Source: Burkholderiales bacterium
Lineage (GTDB): Bacteria > Pseudomonadota > Gammaproteobacteria > Burkholderiales > Burkholderiaceae_D
DNA length: 64,000 nucleotides
Assembly (NCBI GenBank): GCA_016177875.1
Contig: JACOUL010000017.1
Coordinates: 1 to 64,000, forward strand
Reading direction: 5' to 3'
Part shown: positions 45,334-55,496 of the stretch, piece by piece
How positions within the stretch are numbered: the stretch's first letter is position 1
Layout of the letters: every line of letters starts with the position of its first letter
Notes under the pieces: model-generated
The model's database searches: none
Seen by the model: only the letters and a program-made list of their open reading frames with translations
What the model was told of the DNA's origin: nothing
Translations under genes and position numbers: made by a program

Positions 45334-47274
45334 CTAGCGGACTATCGCTTCCGCGGCGGCAAGTGCAGGGCGGCTGTTTTGCTCGCGCCACATGAAATCT
45401 TCGATACCGCATTGCGGAGCATAGCCCGGCACGATTTGCATCAAGAGCGCACGCACGCCTTCATAATCAAAACCGTCACAAGCTTTTTCCAGCTTCTTCA
45501 AATATTCCTGCAGCACTGGCCAAGGAATTTCCGCTTCCTGTGCACGCATGATGAGAGGATGTTCAGTACCTTCGACATTAGAGCCGATCAACAATTCTTC
45601 GTATAGCTTCTCACCGGGACGCAAGCCGATCTGCTGGATTTCGATGGTGCCTTCCGGAGAAGCATCGCTCTTCACTTCAAGACCGCTTAAATGCACCATG
45701 CGCTTGGCCAGATCGATGATCTTGACCGGCTCACCCATATCCAGCACGAATACATCCCCGCCCTCGCCTAACGCGCCGGCCTGCAAAACCAGCTGAGCAG
45801 CCTCGGGAATGGTCATGAAGTAACGTGTAATTTCCGGATGCGTGACGGTGATCGGACCACCTGCCATGATTTGACTGCGGAACAGCGGCACCACAGAGCC
45901 GGAGGAGCCGAGTACATTGCCAAAGCGTACCATGCAGAAACGCGTACGCTTTTGCTGGCGCGCAAACGCCTGGAGCGTTAATTCGGCGAGGCGTTTGGTC
46001 GAACCCATCACATTGGTCGGACGCACTGCCTTATCGGTAGAAATCAGCACGAAACATCTAACGCCCGCCGCCACCGCCGCCTGCGCCACGCTTAAGGTGC
46101 CCAAAGAATTGTTGCGCACGCCTTCGATGGGATTGTGTTCAACCAAGGGGACATGCTTGTAGGCTGCAGCATGGTAAATAGTGTCGACTGCAAATGTACG
46201 CATGATGCGTTCGCACTTCTCTTGTTCCAAAACCGAACCGAGGAAGGGCATGATTTCGACTTCGGTTCCTAAATTTTTTTGCAGCCCGCGCAATTCCTGC
46301 TCTATCGAATACAGCGCGAACTCCGACAGTTCGAACAAGATCAATCGATCCGGACGCAAGCGAATAATTTGACGGCAAAGCTCGGAACCGATCGAACCGC
46401 CGGCGCCGGTCACCATCACGGATTTGCCGCTGATGCACATGGAAATCAAACGCGGATCCGGCTCGACGGGATCGCGGCCGAGCAAATCTTCAATCTCGAT
46501 TTCACGCACGTCTTGCACGCGCGAAGCGCCCGACAATAGGCTCTTTAGCGGCGGAATCACCCGAATCTTGATTTTCAAGAGTTCGAGCCGATCGATGATG
46601 CGGCGCTGCTGCGCACGCGTGAGAGAAGGCATTGCGAGCAGAATGCCGTTGATTTTTTTCTTAGCGATCAGGCGCGCCAAGTTCACCGGCGGATAGACTT
46701 TGATGCCGCCGATGGTGGCACTTTGCAATTCAGTGCGATCATCGATAAATGCTACCGGCAGATATTCGGTCCCGGCGCGCAAAGCGCTGGCCAATTGCGT
46801 ACCTGCTTTACCCGCTCCATAAATCGCAACACGCCTCGCACCGCCGCTCGCGTTACTCGCATGCAAAAAATAGCCGCGCGCTAAAAAGCGGCTTGCCACC
46901 ACATACAAAATCGCGCTGACCCAAAAAATACCGAACACGGCGCGAGACAAACCCAACATTTGCGTCAATGCGGCTAACGCAGCCATTCCGATCACCGATA
47001 AGGTCACGCCGGCCACGACAACATAAACGATTTTATGGTCGATATAACGGATGACGGCGCGGTAAAGGCCGAGTTTGATAAAGACAGGAATCGATATGAT
47101 GGGGGCGGCCAGCATTAACCAGACGTATTGCTGGAACAACGTCATGTTCATGCCGTCATAACGCAATGAAATCGCCAGATAGAAGGTCAATGGCAACATG
47201 AGCAAATCCGCCGCGACGGCAATCATTTGCTTTTGCAAGCGTGGCAATTCCAGGAAAGACTGTATCGAGATCAA
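45334..47274 (-). CDS. CapD/WbpM/FlaA1-type nucleotide-sugar 4,6-dehydratase, membrane-bound
   Basis: This 646-aa protein has an N-terminal four-helix membrane region, a CoA-binding-like domain (AIYGAGKAGTQL), then the SDR domain with VTGAGGSIGSELCRQI and the catalytic region LISTDKAVRPTNVMGSTKR, where the usual Tyr is Met as in WbpM/FlaA1 enzymes. It likely dehydrates UDP-GlcNAc (or a related sugar) to a 4-keto-6-deoxy sugar for O-antigen or glycans. The start is TTG with GGGAG upstream. An initiating phosphoglycosyltransferase gene lies 108 bp upstream on the same strand. Confidence 0.92.
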   Translation of the reverse strand: MISIQSFLELPRLQKQMIAVAADLLMLPLTFYLAISLRYDGMNMTLFQQYVWLMLAAPIISIPVFIKLGLYRAVIRYIDHKIVYVVVAGVTLSVIGMAALAALTQMLGLSRAVFGIFWVSAILYVVASRFLARGYFLHASNASGGARRVAIYGAGKAGTQLASALRAGTEYLPVAFIDDRTELQSATIGGIKVYPPVNLARLIAKKKINGILLAMPSLTRAQQRRIIDRLELLKIKIRVIPPLKSLLSGASRVQDVREIEIEDLLGRDPVEPDPRLISMCISGKSVMVTGAGGSIGSELCRQIIRLRPDRLILFELSEFALYSIEQELRGLQKNLGTEVEIMPFLGSVLEQEKCERIMRTFAVDTIYHAAAYKHVPLVEHNPIEGVRNNSLGTLSVAQAAVAAGVRCFVLISTDKAVRPTNVMGSTKRLAELTLQAFARQQKRTRFCMVRFGNVLGSSGSVVPLFRSQIMAGGPITVTHPEITRYFMTIPEAAQLVLQAGALGEGGDVFVLDMGEPVKIIDLAKRMVHLSGLEVKSDASPEGTIEIQQIGLRPGEKLYEELLIGSNVEGTEHPLIMRAQEAEIPWPVLQEYLKKLEKACDGFDYEGVRALLMQIVPGYAPQCGIEDFMWREQNSRPALAAAEAIVR

Positions 47275-47382
47275 ACCCCTACTCCCGCAACAATTGACCG
47301 ACTATACATGGCCCAACCTGCAACTATAACAAATCGGCAATGACATTCTACTTTTTGCCTATATGCAGGGTCCTGTTGCAAA

Positions 47383-47946
47383 TCAATGCGCCACACCTTC
47401 GCGGCGTGCAACCTTAATGAAGGTCAGCATGATAATTTTCAAGTCGAAAACTAAAGATCGGTTCTGCAAATATTCAACATCCAGGCGCACCTTAAGGGGA
47501 ATAGGCAGTTCATCCCGCCCATTCACCTGTGCCCAACCGGTTAATCCCGGAAGCAGCTTGTCCACCCCATGCTGGGTACGCAATGCCACCAGATCGTCTT
47601 GATTAAACAAAGCAGGACGCGGGCCAACGAAACTCATGTCGCCTCTCAGGATGCTCCACAACTGTGGCAATTCATCCAGGCTCGTTTTGCGCAAAAAAGG
47701 CCCGATCGGGGTTAAAAAACGTCCAGGATCGGCCAGCAAATGCGTGGCTACCGCCGGCGTATCCACACGCATCGTACGAAACTTGGGCATGCGAAAAATC
47801 GCATTGTTACGGCCCACCCGGTTTGACCAATAAAGTGCAGGGCCTGCCGAGGTAAAACGCACCATAAGAGCGACCAACACAATCGGCAACGCTAAGACGA
47901 CGATTGCCACACATGCCAACAGTAGGTCAAACGCCCTTTTTGCCAT
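47383..47946 (-). CDS. Initiating sugar-1-phosphate transferase (PglC/WcaJ C-terminal type)
   Basis: This 187-aa monotopic phosphoglycosyltransferase starts KRAFDLLLACVAIVVLALPI (re-entrant membrane helix), then FRMPKFRTMRVD, the catalytic LRKTSLDELPQLW with the Asp-Glu dyad, and SFVGPRPAL. It transfers a sugar phosphate from a UDP-sugar to undecaprenyl phosphate to start a glycan. It is the small PglC-like form without the N-terminal CoA-binding domain. It lies between the rml genes and the CapD-type gene; no other glycosyltransferase lies in the cluster. Confidence 0.93.
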   Translation of the reverse strand: MAKRAFDLLLACVAIVVLALPIVLVALMVRFTSAGPALYWSNRVGRNNAIFRMPKFRTMRVDTPAVATHLLADPGRFLTPIGPFLRKTSLDELPQLWSILRGDMSFVGPRPALFNQDDLVALRTQHGVDKLLPGLTGWAQVNGRDELPIPLKVRLDVEYLQNRSLVFDLKIIMLTFIKVARREGVAH

Positions 47947-47951
47947 GACAG

Positions 47952-48824
47952 CTATTTTTCCATGCAGAGCGTGAGCGCTTCATCCCATGCGGGCAGCGTG
48001 CAAAACGTATCGATCAAGCGCTGACAGGACAAGACTGAGTTAACCGGGCGGCGCGCCGGCGTCGGATATTCACTCGTGGCGATTGCAGTCACTGCAGTTT
48101 TTTTCGGCAGCGCGGCATTCTGGAGAATCGCTTCGGTAAATCCATGCCAGGTAGTTTGGCCTTGTGCGGTCAGATGATACAAACCGGAATACTGTTGCAG
48201 CCAAGCTGCCGCATCGGAAGAGATACCTGCGCGCGCAACCACATGAGCGGTCACGTCAGCCAAGGTGCGGCACCAAGTTGGTGCGCCACGCTGATCGGCC
48301 ACGATGCGCAACTCATCGCGCTCCTGCGCCAAGCGCAATACGGTCAGCAAAAAATTCTTGCCGCGCATGCCATACACCCAGCTGGTACGGAAAATGAGAT
48401 GAGGAATGCCTGCCGAGCTGACGGCTTGTTCACCGGCCAGCTTGGTTTGGCCGTAAACATTCATCGGGTTGGGCTTATCGTCTTCCGTATACGCATCCAT
48501 CTTGCTGCCGTCGAATACGTAATCCGTGGAATAGTGAATCATGGCCGCACCCAGCTTCTTCGCTTCCTCCGCCATGACGGCCGGCGCTTCGCCGTTGATC
48601 TTCATGGCCAGCGCGGGCTCTTTTTCCGCCTGATCGACGGCGGTGTAAGCAGCGGGATTGATGATCAGGTTCGGTTTGACGGTGCGGATGACGTCGCGCA
48701 CTTGATCAAGTTTGGTCAAATCCATTTCAGCCAGGTCTACCGAAACGATTTGCCCCAAACCTTGCAGGCTACGGGTTAATTCGTAACCGACTTGCCCGGT
48801 CTTGCCCGTCACCAGAATCTTCAT
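47952..48824 (-). CDS. rmlD: dTDP-4-dehydrorhamnose reductase
   Basis: This 290-aa SDR protein (MKILVTGKTGQVGYEL; YGQTKLAGE active motif; STDYVFDG) reduces dTDP-4-keto-L-rhamnose to dTDP-L-rhamnose. The start at 48824 overlaps the rmlC stop (ATGA). It is fourth in the rmlB-rmlA-rmlC-rmlD order and precedes the phosphoglycosyltransferase gene by 5 bp, so rhamnose supply and glycan initiation are co-transcribed. Confidence 0.95.
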   Translation of the reverse strand: MKILVTGKTGQVGYELTRSLQGLGQIVSVDLAEMDLTKLDQVRDVIRTVKPNLIINPAAYTAVDQAEKEPALAMKINGEAPAVMAEEAKKLGAAMIHYSTDYVFDGSKMDAYTEDDKPNPMNVYGQTKLAGEQAVSSAGIPHLIFRTSWVYGMRGKNFLLTVLRLAQERDELRIVADQRGAPTWCRTLADVTAHVVARAGISSDAAAWLQQYSGLYHLTAQGQTTWHGFTEAILQNAALPKKTAVTAIATSEYPTPARRPVNSVLSCQRLIDTFCTLPAWDEALTLCMEK

Positions 48825-49378
48825 GCGAATACCTCTGCCTCGACTAAGCGTTTTCCTTGACCATCTTTGGCCGACAACACCGGATCGCCGGAAATCGGCC
48901 ATTCGATGCCGATGTCGGGGTCGTTCCAAATAATGGAACGCTCGTATTGCGGTGCCCAATAGTCGGTGGTTTTATACAAAAATTCGGCCGACTCGCTCAA
49001 GACCACGAAGCCATGGGCAAAGCCCGGCGGAATCCATAATTGGCGGGAATTCTCTGCGGATAAAGTAAGCCCAAACCATTTACCGAAGGTCGGCGAATTT
49101 TTGCGAATATCGACCGCGACATCGAATACTTCGCCGGCGACCACGCGCACCAACTTGCCTTGCGCTTGCTGGATTTGATAATGCAAACCGCGCAAAACGT
49201 TTTTGGCGGATTTCGAATGGTTGTCTTGCACGAAGCGCGGCAGCTTTTCGCCGGTCAAGCCGGTCAATTCAGCGAAACGGCGTTCGTTGAAACTTTCGTA
49301 GAAAAATCCGCGCTCATCGCCGAACACCTTAGGTTCGATAATGAACAGATCGGGAATCGGTGTCGTCACAACATTCAT
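48821..49378 (-). CDS. rmlC: dTDP-4-dehydrorhamnose 3,5-epimerase
   Basis: This 185-aa cupin-fold epimerase has DERGFFYESFNERRF, FVQDNHSKS, the catalytic His in VLRGLHYQ and WIPPGFAHGF. It epimerises C3 and C5 of the 4-keto sugar. Its start shares one base with the rmlA stop (TGATG), and its stop overlaps rmlD. Length is normal. Confidence 0.96.
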   Translation of the reverse strand: MNVVTTPIPDLFIIEPKVFGDERGFFYESFNERRFAELTGLTGEKLPRFVQDNHSKSAKNVLRGLHYQIQQAQGKLVRVVAGEVFDVAVDIRKNSPTFGKWFGLTLSAENSRQLWIPPGFAHGFVVLSESAEFLYKTTDYWAPQYERSIIWNDPDIGIEWPISGDPVLSAKDGQGKRLVEAEVFA

Positions 49379-50265
49379 CAGAACACCTTATCTTTGAGAA
49401 TTTGCAGCAGATACTGGCCGTAGCCGTTCTTCTTCAGCGCGTCAGCCAGCATCGCGAGTTTTTCCGCATCGATGTAGCCCTTGCGGAAAGCGACTTCCTC
49501 AGGGCAGGACACTTTCAAACCTTGCCGCTTTTCGAGCGTGGCGATGAATTGCGCCGCTTCCAGCAGCGATTCATGAGTGCCTGTATCGAGCCATGCCATG
49601 CCGCGGCCCATCACCTCGACGTTCAATGCATTGCGCTCCAAATACACGCGGTTGACGTCGGTGATTTCAAGTTCGCCGCGCGCGGAGGGCTTGATGGTGG
49701 CGGCAATGTCGCACACTTGATTGTCGTAGAAATACAGGCCGGTGACGGCGTAATTCGACTTCGGTTGCTTGGGCTTCTCTTCGATGCTGACCGCGCGGCG
49801 ATTAGCATCGAATTCAACGACACCGTAACGCTCGGGATCATGCACATGATAAGCAAACACGGTCGAGCCGCCGGTGCGCGCGGCTGCTTGTTCCAACTGC
49901 GTTTCAAAGCCGTGTCCGTAGTAAATATTGTCGCCGAGGATCAAGGCTGAGGGATTGTTGCCGACAAATTCGCTGCCGATGATGAAGGCTTGCGCCAAGC
50001 CGTCCGGCGACGGCTGTACTGCATAAGAGATGCTGACACCCCACTTATTGCCGTCGCCTAGCAGCTCTTGAAAGCGCGGCGTGTCTTGCGGCGTTGAGAT
50101 GATGAGAATATCGCGTATGCCGGCCAACATCAGCGTCGACAGCGGATAGTAAATCATCGGCTTGTCGTACACCGGCAGCAATTGCTTGGAGACCGACATC
50201 GTAACCGGATACAAGCGCGTACCGGAACCGCCGGCCAGAATAATGCCTTTGCGGGACTGCGTCAT
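49378..50265 (-). CDS. rmlA: Glucose-1-phosphate thymidylyltransferase
   Basis: This 295-aa nucleotidyltransferase has the [11 protein letters not shown] nucleotide-binding loop, [11 protein letters not shown], the metal Asp in [12 protein letters not shown] and [13 protein letters not shown]. It makes dTDP-glucose, the entry point of rhamnose synthesis, and is commonly feedback-inhibited by dTDP-rhamnose. The start overlaps rmlB by 4 bp (ATGA at 50262-50265). Confidence 0.96.
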   Translation of the reverse strand: MTQSRKGIILAGGSGTRLYPVTMSVSKQLLPVYDKPMIYYPLSTLMLAGIRDILIISTPQDTPRFQELLGDGNKWGVSISYAVQPSPDGLAQAFIIGSEFVGNNPSALILGDNIYYGHGFETQLEQAAARTGGSTVFAYHVHDPERYGVVEFDANRRAVSIEEKPKQPKSNYAVTGLYFYDNQVCDIAATIKPSARGELEITDVNRVYLERNALNVEVMGRGMAWLDTGTHESLLEAAQFIATLEKRQGLKVSCPEEVAFRKGYIDAEKLAMLADALKKNGYGQYLLQILKDKVF

Positions 50266-51335
50266 GCTGCTACTCCTTGCTCACGCTGACCGTAATTTTT
50301 TTCTACCCATTTCAGGTAATCGCCGGATAAGACGCCGCGCACCCATTCCTGATGATCGAGATACCATTGCACCGTCTTGCGTATGCCGGTATCGAACGTT
50401 TCGGCGGGTTTCCAGCCCAGTTCGCGTTCAACCTTGCGAGCGTCGATCGCATAGCGGCGATCGTGTCCGGGGCGATCCTTAACGTAAGTGATTTGATCGC
50501 GATAGCTGCCGGTTTTAGGCGCCAACTGGTCGAGGATGTCGCACAGGGTATGCACGACTTCCAGATTGGTCTTTTCATTCCAACCGCCGATGTTGTACGT
50601 TTCGCCGGTCGTGCCGCTTTCCAACACGCGACGGATGGCGGCGCAATGGTCGCCGACATACAACCAATCGCGCACGTTTTGACCATCGCCATAGATGGGT
50701 AGAGGCTTGCCGCCCAGTGCATTGGCGATCATCAAGGGAATCAATTTCTCCGGAAAATGATAAGGACCGTAATTGTTGGAGCAATTGGTGGTCAGCGTCG
50801 GCAAGCCATAGGTGTGATGGTAGGCGCGCACCAAATGATCGGCCGCGGCCTTGGATGCCGAGTAAGGGCTGTTGGGCGCGTACGGTGTCGTCTCGCTAAA
50901 AGGTGCATCGTTCGGTCCGAGCGATCCATATACTTCGTCGGTCGAGACATGCAAGAAGCGAAAATCGGCCTTCTCTTTATCGGGCAAAGCGCTCCAATAC
51001 GCGCGCGCGGCTTCAAGCAAGCTGAAAGTACCGTTGACATTGGTGGTGATGAATTCGCCCGGCCCGAGGATGGAACGGTCTACATGACTCTCCGCGGCGA
51101 AATGCACGATGGCGCGTATTTTGTGCTTCTCGAGTAAAGAAGAAACCAAGGAACGGTCGCCGATGTCGCCATGCACAAAAGTGTGCCGCCCGTCTTGTTG
51201 AATGCTTTCCAAGTTGCTGAGATTACCAGCGTATGTCAGCTTATCGAGATTGATGACCGGTTCATCGTGTTGCGCCAGCCAGTCCAAAACAAAATTCGAG
51301 CCGATAAAACCGGCCCCACCCGTTACGAGTATCAT
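50262..51335 (-). CDS. rmlB: dTDP-glucose 4,6-dehydratase
   Basis: This 357-aa SDR enzyme has [11 protein letters not shown], the catalytic region [12 protein letters not shown] and [14 protein letters not shown] (Tyr-x3-Lys), and a typical C-terminus. It removes water from dTDP-glucose. It is first gene of the rml operon and divergent from apaH, so the operon promoter should lie in the 99-bp gap. Confidence 0.96.
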   Translation of the reverse strand: MILVTGGAGFIGSNFVLDWLAQHDEPVINLDKLTYAGNLSNLESIQQDGRHTFVHGDIGDRSLVSSLLEKHKIRAIVHFAAESHVDRSILGPGEFITTNVNGTFSLLEAARAYWSALPDKEKADFRFLHVSTDEVYGSLGPNDAPFSETTPYAPNSPYSASKAAADHLVRAYHHTYGLPTLTTNCSNNYGPYHFPEKLIPLMIANALGGKPLPIYGDGQNVRDWLYVGDHCAAIRRVLESGTTGETYNIGGWNEKTNLEVVHTLCDILDQLAPKTGSYRDQITYVKDRPGHDRRYAIDARKVERELGWKPAETFDTGIRKTVQWYLDHQEWVRGVLSGDYLKWVEKNYGQREQGVAA

Positions 51336-51434
51336 CGGGAATCCTTAATAAAATGCTTTCTTCATGCAAGGGGAGGATTTTAAAGGATTTATTACAATAG
51401 TCCCCTATGTTTTCCATTTGTTACACCCGTAATT

Positions 51435-52253
51435 ATGCCCGTTTATGTCATCGGCGACTTGCAAGGATGTCAACCAAGTTTGCTGCGTTTGCTGGACCTT
51501 ATCCATGCCGATTCGACGGATCCCCAGCTGATTTTTGTCGGCGACTTAGTCAACCGCGGGCCAAAGTCGCTGGAAACTTTACGGGTAATCAAAGGCTTAG
51601 GGGATCGTGCAGTCGCCCTTTTGGGAAATCACGACTTGCATCTACTCGCCGTTGCTCATGGGATACGTAAGAACCACTCCTCGGACACGGTGCAAGAAAT
51701 ACTGAATGCGCCAGACCGCGATGAATGGCTGGACTGGCTACGCCGGCGACCGCTTGCGCATTACCAGGATGGCTACCTCATGGTCCATGCCGGCGTGTTG
51801 CCGCAGTGGAATGTTGAGCAAACGCTTGCACTCGCCCATGAAGTAGAAGCGAAATTGCGCAGCTCGGATTGGATTCATTTCCTAACGGAAATGTATGGCA
51901 ACCAGCCGGCTAAGTGGGACGAGAGCTTAACCGGCAACGACCGCCTGCGCTGCATCGTCAACGCCATGACCCGCATTCGATTTTGCACTGCAGACGGCAC
52001 GATGGAATTATCGAAGAAGGAAAGCGCCGCCAGCCCACCGCGCGGCAATTTCCCTTGGTTCGATGTCCCGGGACGCCGCACGGCCGATATCCCGATTATC
52101 TTTGGCCATTGGTCGACATTGGGATTGGTGATGCGGCCGAACTTGATCGGCCTGGATACGGGCTGCGTATGGGGCGGCAAGTTGAGTGCGGTACGATTGG
52201 AAGACCGCAAGATCTTCCAAGTCGATTGTCCGCAATATTGCGTCCCCGGTTAA
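51435..52253 (+). CDS. apaH: Symmetrical diadenosine tetraphosphatase
   Basis: This 272-aa metallophosphatase has the phosphoesterase motifs [14 protein letters not shown] and GNHDLH, as well as the late GHWSTLG. It cleaves Ap4A to two ADP and has also been linked to removal of Np4 caps from RNA. The ATG follows an AT-rich leader. It is convergent with folE2, 9 bp apart. A TACAAT box at 51393-51398 lies upstream, but no good -35 is seen. Confidence 0.95.
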   Translation: MPVYVIGDLQGCQPSLLRLLDLIHADSTDPQLIFVGDLVNRGPKSLETLRVIKGLGDRAVALLGNHDLHLLAVAHGIRKNHSSDTVQEILNAPDRDEWLDWLRRRPLAHYQDGYLMVHAGVLPQWNVEQTLALAHEVEAKLRSSDWIHFLTEMYGNQPAKWDESLTGNDRLRCIVNAMTRIRFCTADGTMELSKKESAASPPRGNFPWFDVPGRRTADIPIIFGHWSTLGLVMRPNLIGLDTGCVWGGKLSAVRLEDRKIFQVDCPQYCVPG

Positions 52254-52262
52254 ACTGCGCAG

Positions 52263-53057
52263 CTAAACCGAGGCTCGCTCGATGCGGGCGTAGGCGGAAT
52301 GATTGTGAATCGATTCGAAGTTTTCCGCTTCCACAAAATAGGCGCCGATGCGCGCATCCGCCTCCAAACCCAAAGCGGCGTCGCGCACCAAATCTTCCAC
52401 GAACTTCGGATTCTCATAGGCACGCTCAGTCACATATTTTTCATCCGCGCGTTTGAGTAAGCCATACACTTCGCAAGACGCGCTTTGCTCGGCAATCGCA
52501 ACCAGATCTTCTATTGTCACATCCGCCATCAATTCCGCATCAATGGTGATGTGCGAGCGCTGATTGTGCGCGCCATACGCCGATATCTCTTTCGAGCATG
52601 GACATAGGCTGGTTGCGGGAACCAAGACATTGATGAAGATCGCCGTTTTGCCGCCTGCCGCACGGACACGCCAGCTGATTTCATAATCGAGCAAACTCGT
52701 CACACCCGAAACCGGTGCAGGTTTGCGAATAAAGTAAGGAAATTTCATCAGGATTTCCCCTTCGTGCGCGTCGAGACGATGCAGCATACTCGTCGCCATG
52801 TCGCGAAACCGGCATGGCGTAAATGCCCCGTCCTGAGCTTCCAGCAATTCGATAAATCGCGACATATGCGTGCCTTTGACTTCAGGCGGCAGCGCCACGG
52901 TCATCGTCAATTCGGCTACGGTCGATACTTGGCCGGCAGCGCTTGCAATCGATATCGGATAGCGCACGCCTTTGATGCCGACGCGCTGAATCGCCATATT
53001 GCGCTGGTCGCGGGAAGCTTGTATGTCAGGCAGTAAAAATCTTTCCGGGGCATTCAC
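52263..53057 (-). CDS. folE2: GTP cyclohydrolase FolE2 (GCYH-IB)
   Basis: This 264-aa enzyme converts GTP to dihydroneopterin triphosphate for folate (and queuosine) synthesis. The metal and active-site signature [20 protein letters not shown] is intact. FolE2 is metal-flexible and often used under zinc limitation; no Zur site was identified here. The start is GTG at 53057 ([11 protein letters not shown]) with AGAGGGG upstream; the longer ORF start is not supported by family length. Confidence 0.93.
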   Translation of the reverse strand: MNAPERFLLPDIQASRDQRNMAIQRVGIKGVRYPISIASAAGQVSTVAELTMTVALPPEVKGTHMSRFIELLEAQDGAFTPCRFRDMATSMLHRLDAHEGEILMKFPYFIRKPAPVSGVTSLLDYEISWRVRAAGGKTAIFINVLVPATSLCPCSKEISAYGAHNQRSHITIDAELMADVTIEDLVAIAEQSASCEVYGLLKRADEKYVTERAYENPKFVEDLVRDAALGLEADARIGAYFVEAENFESIHNHSAYARIERASV

Positions 53058-53070
53058 GGCGGATTCCCCT

Positions 53071-53727
53071 CTACTGGAATTTCGCAGGGAATTGCTTGGC
53101 GATCGCACCCGCCAAGGCATCCGCAACGCCATACATATGATTTTTCATGGCATCCCAGGTCTGCGCTTCGTCAGCGTACCGTTTTGCTTTCAGTTGTTGA
53201 ATTTGCTGAATATGATGGCCGCCGTGCGCCAACAGCAAACCGCGCAGAGTATCGAGCGGTAAATTGGGATTGGCTGAACTTAAAAATTTCGCGATCTCAT
53301 CGGCATTACCCGTCAACGCCTTTTGCGCGGCGTCTTGCTTTGCCACGCTGCCTGCCGCGGTCGCTTCAAGATATTGCTTTACCGCGCCGTAATGCCCGGC
53401 CAACAAATTGAAAAGCTTTTCCGATGCGACTTTTCCGTAATACGGCTCGATGGCACCGGCGATTTGCTTGGCGTTTGCCACCACTTCCTTTTCTGCGGCG
53501 GAGGCGGCAGCGGTATTACCGGCCAGGGTCTCTGCCGTCACAGCGCGCACCCAAAAGATGTGGCCTATCCATAAATCCCTTAAGGCAAGCCGGGTGTCGA
53601 ACGCCTTGCTAGACGCCGCAACCGCAGGATCAGCATGTTTATGCTGTTGCGCCATAGCAGCGCTATGAGACAGCGCGCCAGCAAACCCGACAATAACGGC
53701 AAAAGCCAAAACAGCGAATTTTTTCAT
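53071..53727 (-). CDS. Periplasmic helical protein of unknown function
   Basis: This 218-aa secreted protein has a signal peptide (about 1-26, ending AAMAQ) and then an alpha-helical region. It has a His-rich start (QQHKHADP) and later [17 protein letters not shown], which could bind a metal. Several features recall DinB/four-helix-bundle periplasmic proteins, but I do not recognise the family. It is divergent from the SufR-like regulator across 148 bp with repeated ATACTTT motifs, so it is a likely target of that regulator. Confidence 0.8.
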   Translation of the reverse strand: MKKFAVLAFAVIVGFAGALSHSAAMAQQHKHADPAVAASSKAFDTRLALRDLWIGHIFWVRAVTAETLAGNTAAASAAEKEVVANAKQIAGAIEPYYGKVASEKLFNLLAGHYGAVKQYLEATAAGSVAKQDAAQKALTGNADEIAKFLSSANPNLPLDTLRGLLLAHGGHHIQQIQQLKAKRYADEAQTWDAMKNHMYGVADALAGAIAKQFPAKFQ

Positions 53728-53780
53728 GATTAGATCCCCTATCTTTGTTGATGTCGAACGAACAGTCTAGCCACCTTTTC

Positions 53781-53836
53781 ATACTTTGTACAGTATTTTA
53801 TGTTTAAAGTATTTTTAGTTCATTTTGACCTATAAT
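53781..53836. promoter_or_regulatory. Divergent promoter region of the SufR-like gene with inverted ATACTTT repeats
   Basis: The AT-rich stretch holds ATACT-TTGTAC-AGTAT (53781-53796), an AAAGTAT copy at 53806-53812 that is an inverted copy of ATACTTT, and a TATAAT at 53831-53836, which lies 39 bp before the regulator's ATG. The -35 is poor. The repeats look like an operator for autoregulation. Confidence 0.45.
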
Positions 53837-53875
53837 GCCCTTAAGCCGAGTAGGAATTGGACGGAGGGAAGAAGC

Positions 53876-54511
53876 ATGCTGGAGATGCTGGCCATACGGC
53901 AAAAAGATTTGCTGAAGCACTTGCAAAGTCACAAAACAGGTTTGACCGTCGATGAACTGGCGAATGAACTTGGCATCACCCGCAATGCGGTGCGCCAGCA
54001 TTTGGCATCGCTAGAAGGCGACGGCTTAGTCATTCAAAGCGATAGCCGTCCATCGGGCGGGCGCCCGCAACATCTCTATGTGCTGACTGAAAAAGGCAAG
54101 GAGTGTTTTCCCCGCCACTATTCCTGGTTTGCTCAATTGCTGGTCGATTCGATTACCCAGGAAGTAGGCGAAGCCGGTTTACGCGCTCGGCTTGAGGCAA
54201 TGGGCGAAAAGGTTGCAGACCAGTTGCTGCGCCAGCATCCTCCTATGACAAACCGGCAGGAAAAGACACATGCGCTGACCGATGTCATGCAGCATTTAGG
54301 CTATGAAGCCTCTGTGCAGGAAAAAGCCGGTCAAGCGGTCATTGAAGCCGATAACTGCGTCTTCCACACGCTCGCCATGCAGAACCCGGAAGTGTGCCAT
54401 TTCGATTTGGCGCTGATGAGCAAATTCACCAACAGCGAAATCGATCATGAGCAATGCATGGCACGCGGCGCTCATGTGTGCCGCTTCAAGTTGAAAGCAA
54501 AAAGCGGCTGA
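53876..54511 (+). CDS. SufR/DeoR-like HTH regulator with four C-terminal cysteines
   Basis: This 211-aa regulator has an N-terminal winged HTH (about 5-70, with LTVDELANELGITRNAVRQHL and SRPSGGRPQHLYVLTEKG) and a C-terminal domain containing four Cys: NCVFHTL, EVCHFD, EQCMAR and HVCRFK. SufR-type repressors use Cys in this region to hold a [4Fe-4S] or [2Fe-2S] cluster and sense iron-sulfur status. That is by analogy; no suf or isc genes are nearby. The start at 53876 has GGAGG upstream. It is divergent from a periplasmic protein gene. Confidence 0.87.
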   Translation: MLEMLAIRQKDLLKHLQSHKTGLTVDELANELGITRNAVRQHLASLEGDGLVIQSDSRPSGGRPQHLYVLTEKGKECFPRHYSWFAQLLVDSITQEVGEAGLRARLEAMGEKVADQLLRQHPPMTNRQEKTHALTDVMQHLGYEASVQEKAGQAVIEADNCVFHTLAMQNPEVCHFDLALMSKFTNSEIDHEQCMARGAHVCRFKLKAKSG

Positions 54512-54531
54512 CGGCAATTTGAGGCGTGCCC

Positions 54532-55011
54532 TTACAAGCCGAGCTCGCTCAAACCCGGATGATCGTCCGGCCGTCGGCCGAGCGGCCAATGGAACTTGCG
54601 ATCCGATTCGCGGATCGGCATGTCGTTGATACTGGCATAGCGCCGCTGCATCAATCCATTTTCATCGAATTCCCAGTTTTCATTGCCGTAGGAACGGTAC
54701 CAGTGACCGGAATCGTCATGCCACTCGTAAGCGAAGCGCACGGCGATTCTGTTGCCGTCGAATGCCCATAGTTCTTTGATCAAACGATAATCGAGTTCCT
54801 TGGCCCATTTGCGAGTCAAGAATTGGACGATCTGTTCGCGGCCGACAGGAAATTCGGCGCGGTTACGCCACCGGCAGTCGATCGTATATACCTGGGCGAC
54901 GCGCTGCGGATCGCGCGAATTCCAGCCATCCTCCGCCATGCGGATTTTCTGGATGGCTGTCTCGCGCGTAAAGGGCGGCAGCGGCGGACGAACCGCAGAA
55001 TCGGTTGTCAT
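54532..55011 (-). CDS. DUF1348/NTF2-like protein
   Basis: This 159-aa NTF2-like alpha+beta cone protein has the DUF1348 pattern: [27 protein letters not shown] and [23 protein letters not shown]. Function is unknown; homologues often accompany stress or nitrogen genes. It starts 13 bp after cynS and may be co-transcribed with the cyanate operon. It is convergent with the SufR-like gene. Confidence 0.88.
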   Translation of the reverse strand: MTTDSAVRPPLPPFTRETAIQKIRMAEDGWNSRDPQRVAQVYTIDCRWRNRAEFPVGREQIVQFLTRKWAKELDYRLIKELWAFDGNRIAVRFAYEWHDDSGHWYRSYGNENWEFDENGLMQRRYASINDMPIRESDRKFHWPLGRRPDDHPGLSELGL

Positions 55012-55024
55012 GGCTGCTCCGCGA

Positions 55025-55468
55025 TCAATACTGTTTATACGGCAGGAATTTGCCGCTCAATACGACATTGACGCGGTCGCCCTTGGGGTCAGGCTCGCGC
55101 GTGATGTCCATGGAAAAATCGATGGCGCTCATGATGCCGTCGCCGAATTCTTCATGGATCAATTCTTTGATGGTCGTGCCATAGACGTTCACGATTTCGT
55201 ACCAGCGGTAAATCAGGGGATCGGTCGGCACCGCGGTCGGCAGCGAACCCTTGTACGGAACGATTTGCAGCCAGGCGGTTTCTTCATCGGTCAAGCCGAA
55301 CAATTCCTTGGCGACCGAGACTTGTTTCACATCCAGGGTCATTTGGCCAAGCAGCGCGGCCGTAGTCCACTCCTTGCTCTGGCCGATCTTGTCGGCGATA
55401 TCGCTCCAGCGCATTTTGTTCTTGACCTTGGCGGTCAAAATTTTCTTGGTGACTTCATTGCGATCCAT
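55025..55468 (-). CDS. cynS: Cyanate hydratase (cyanase)
   Basis: This 147-aa decameric enzyme converts cyanate and bicarbonate to ammonia and two CO2. The catalytic Arg and Glu are in [11 protein letters not shown] and the catalytic Ser in GIMSAIDF; the N-terminal HTH-like half and C-terminal cyanase domain have normal length. The ATG at 55468 follows AAAGGAGC and is chosen over the longer frame. It lies 28 bp after the ABC ATPase gene, which supports cyanate as the transporter substrate. Confidence 0.95.
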   Translation of the reverse strand: MDRNEVTKKILTAKVKNKMRWSDIADKIGQSKEWTTAALLGQMTLDVKQVSVAKELFGLTDEETAWLQIVPYKGSLPTAVPTDPLIYRWYEIVNVYGTTIKELIHEEFGDGIMSAIDFSMDITREPDPKGDRVNVVLSGKFLPYKQY

Positions 55469-55496
55469 GGTGTGCTCCTTTAATAAAGTTAATAAT

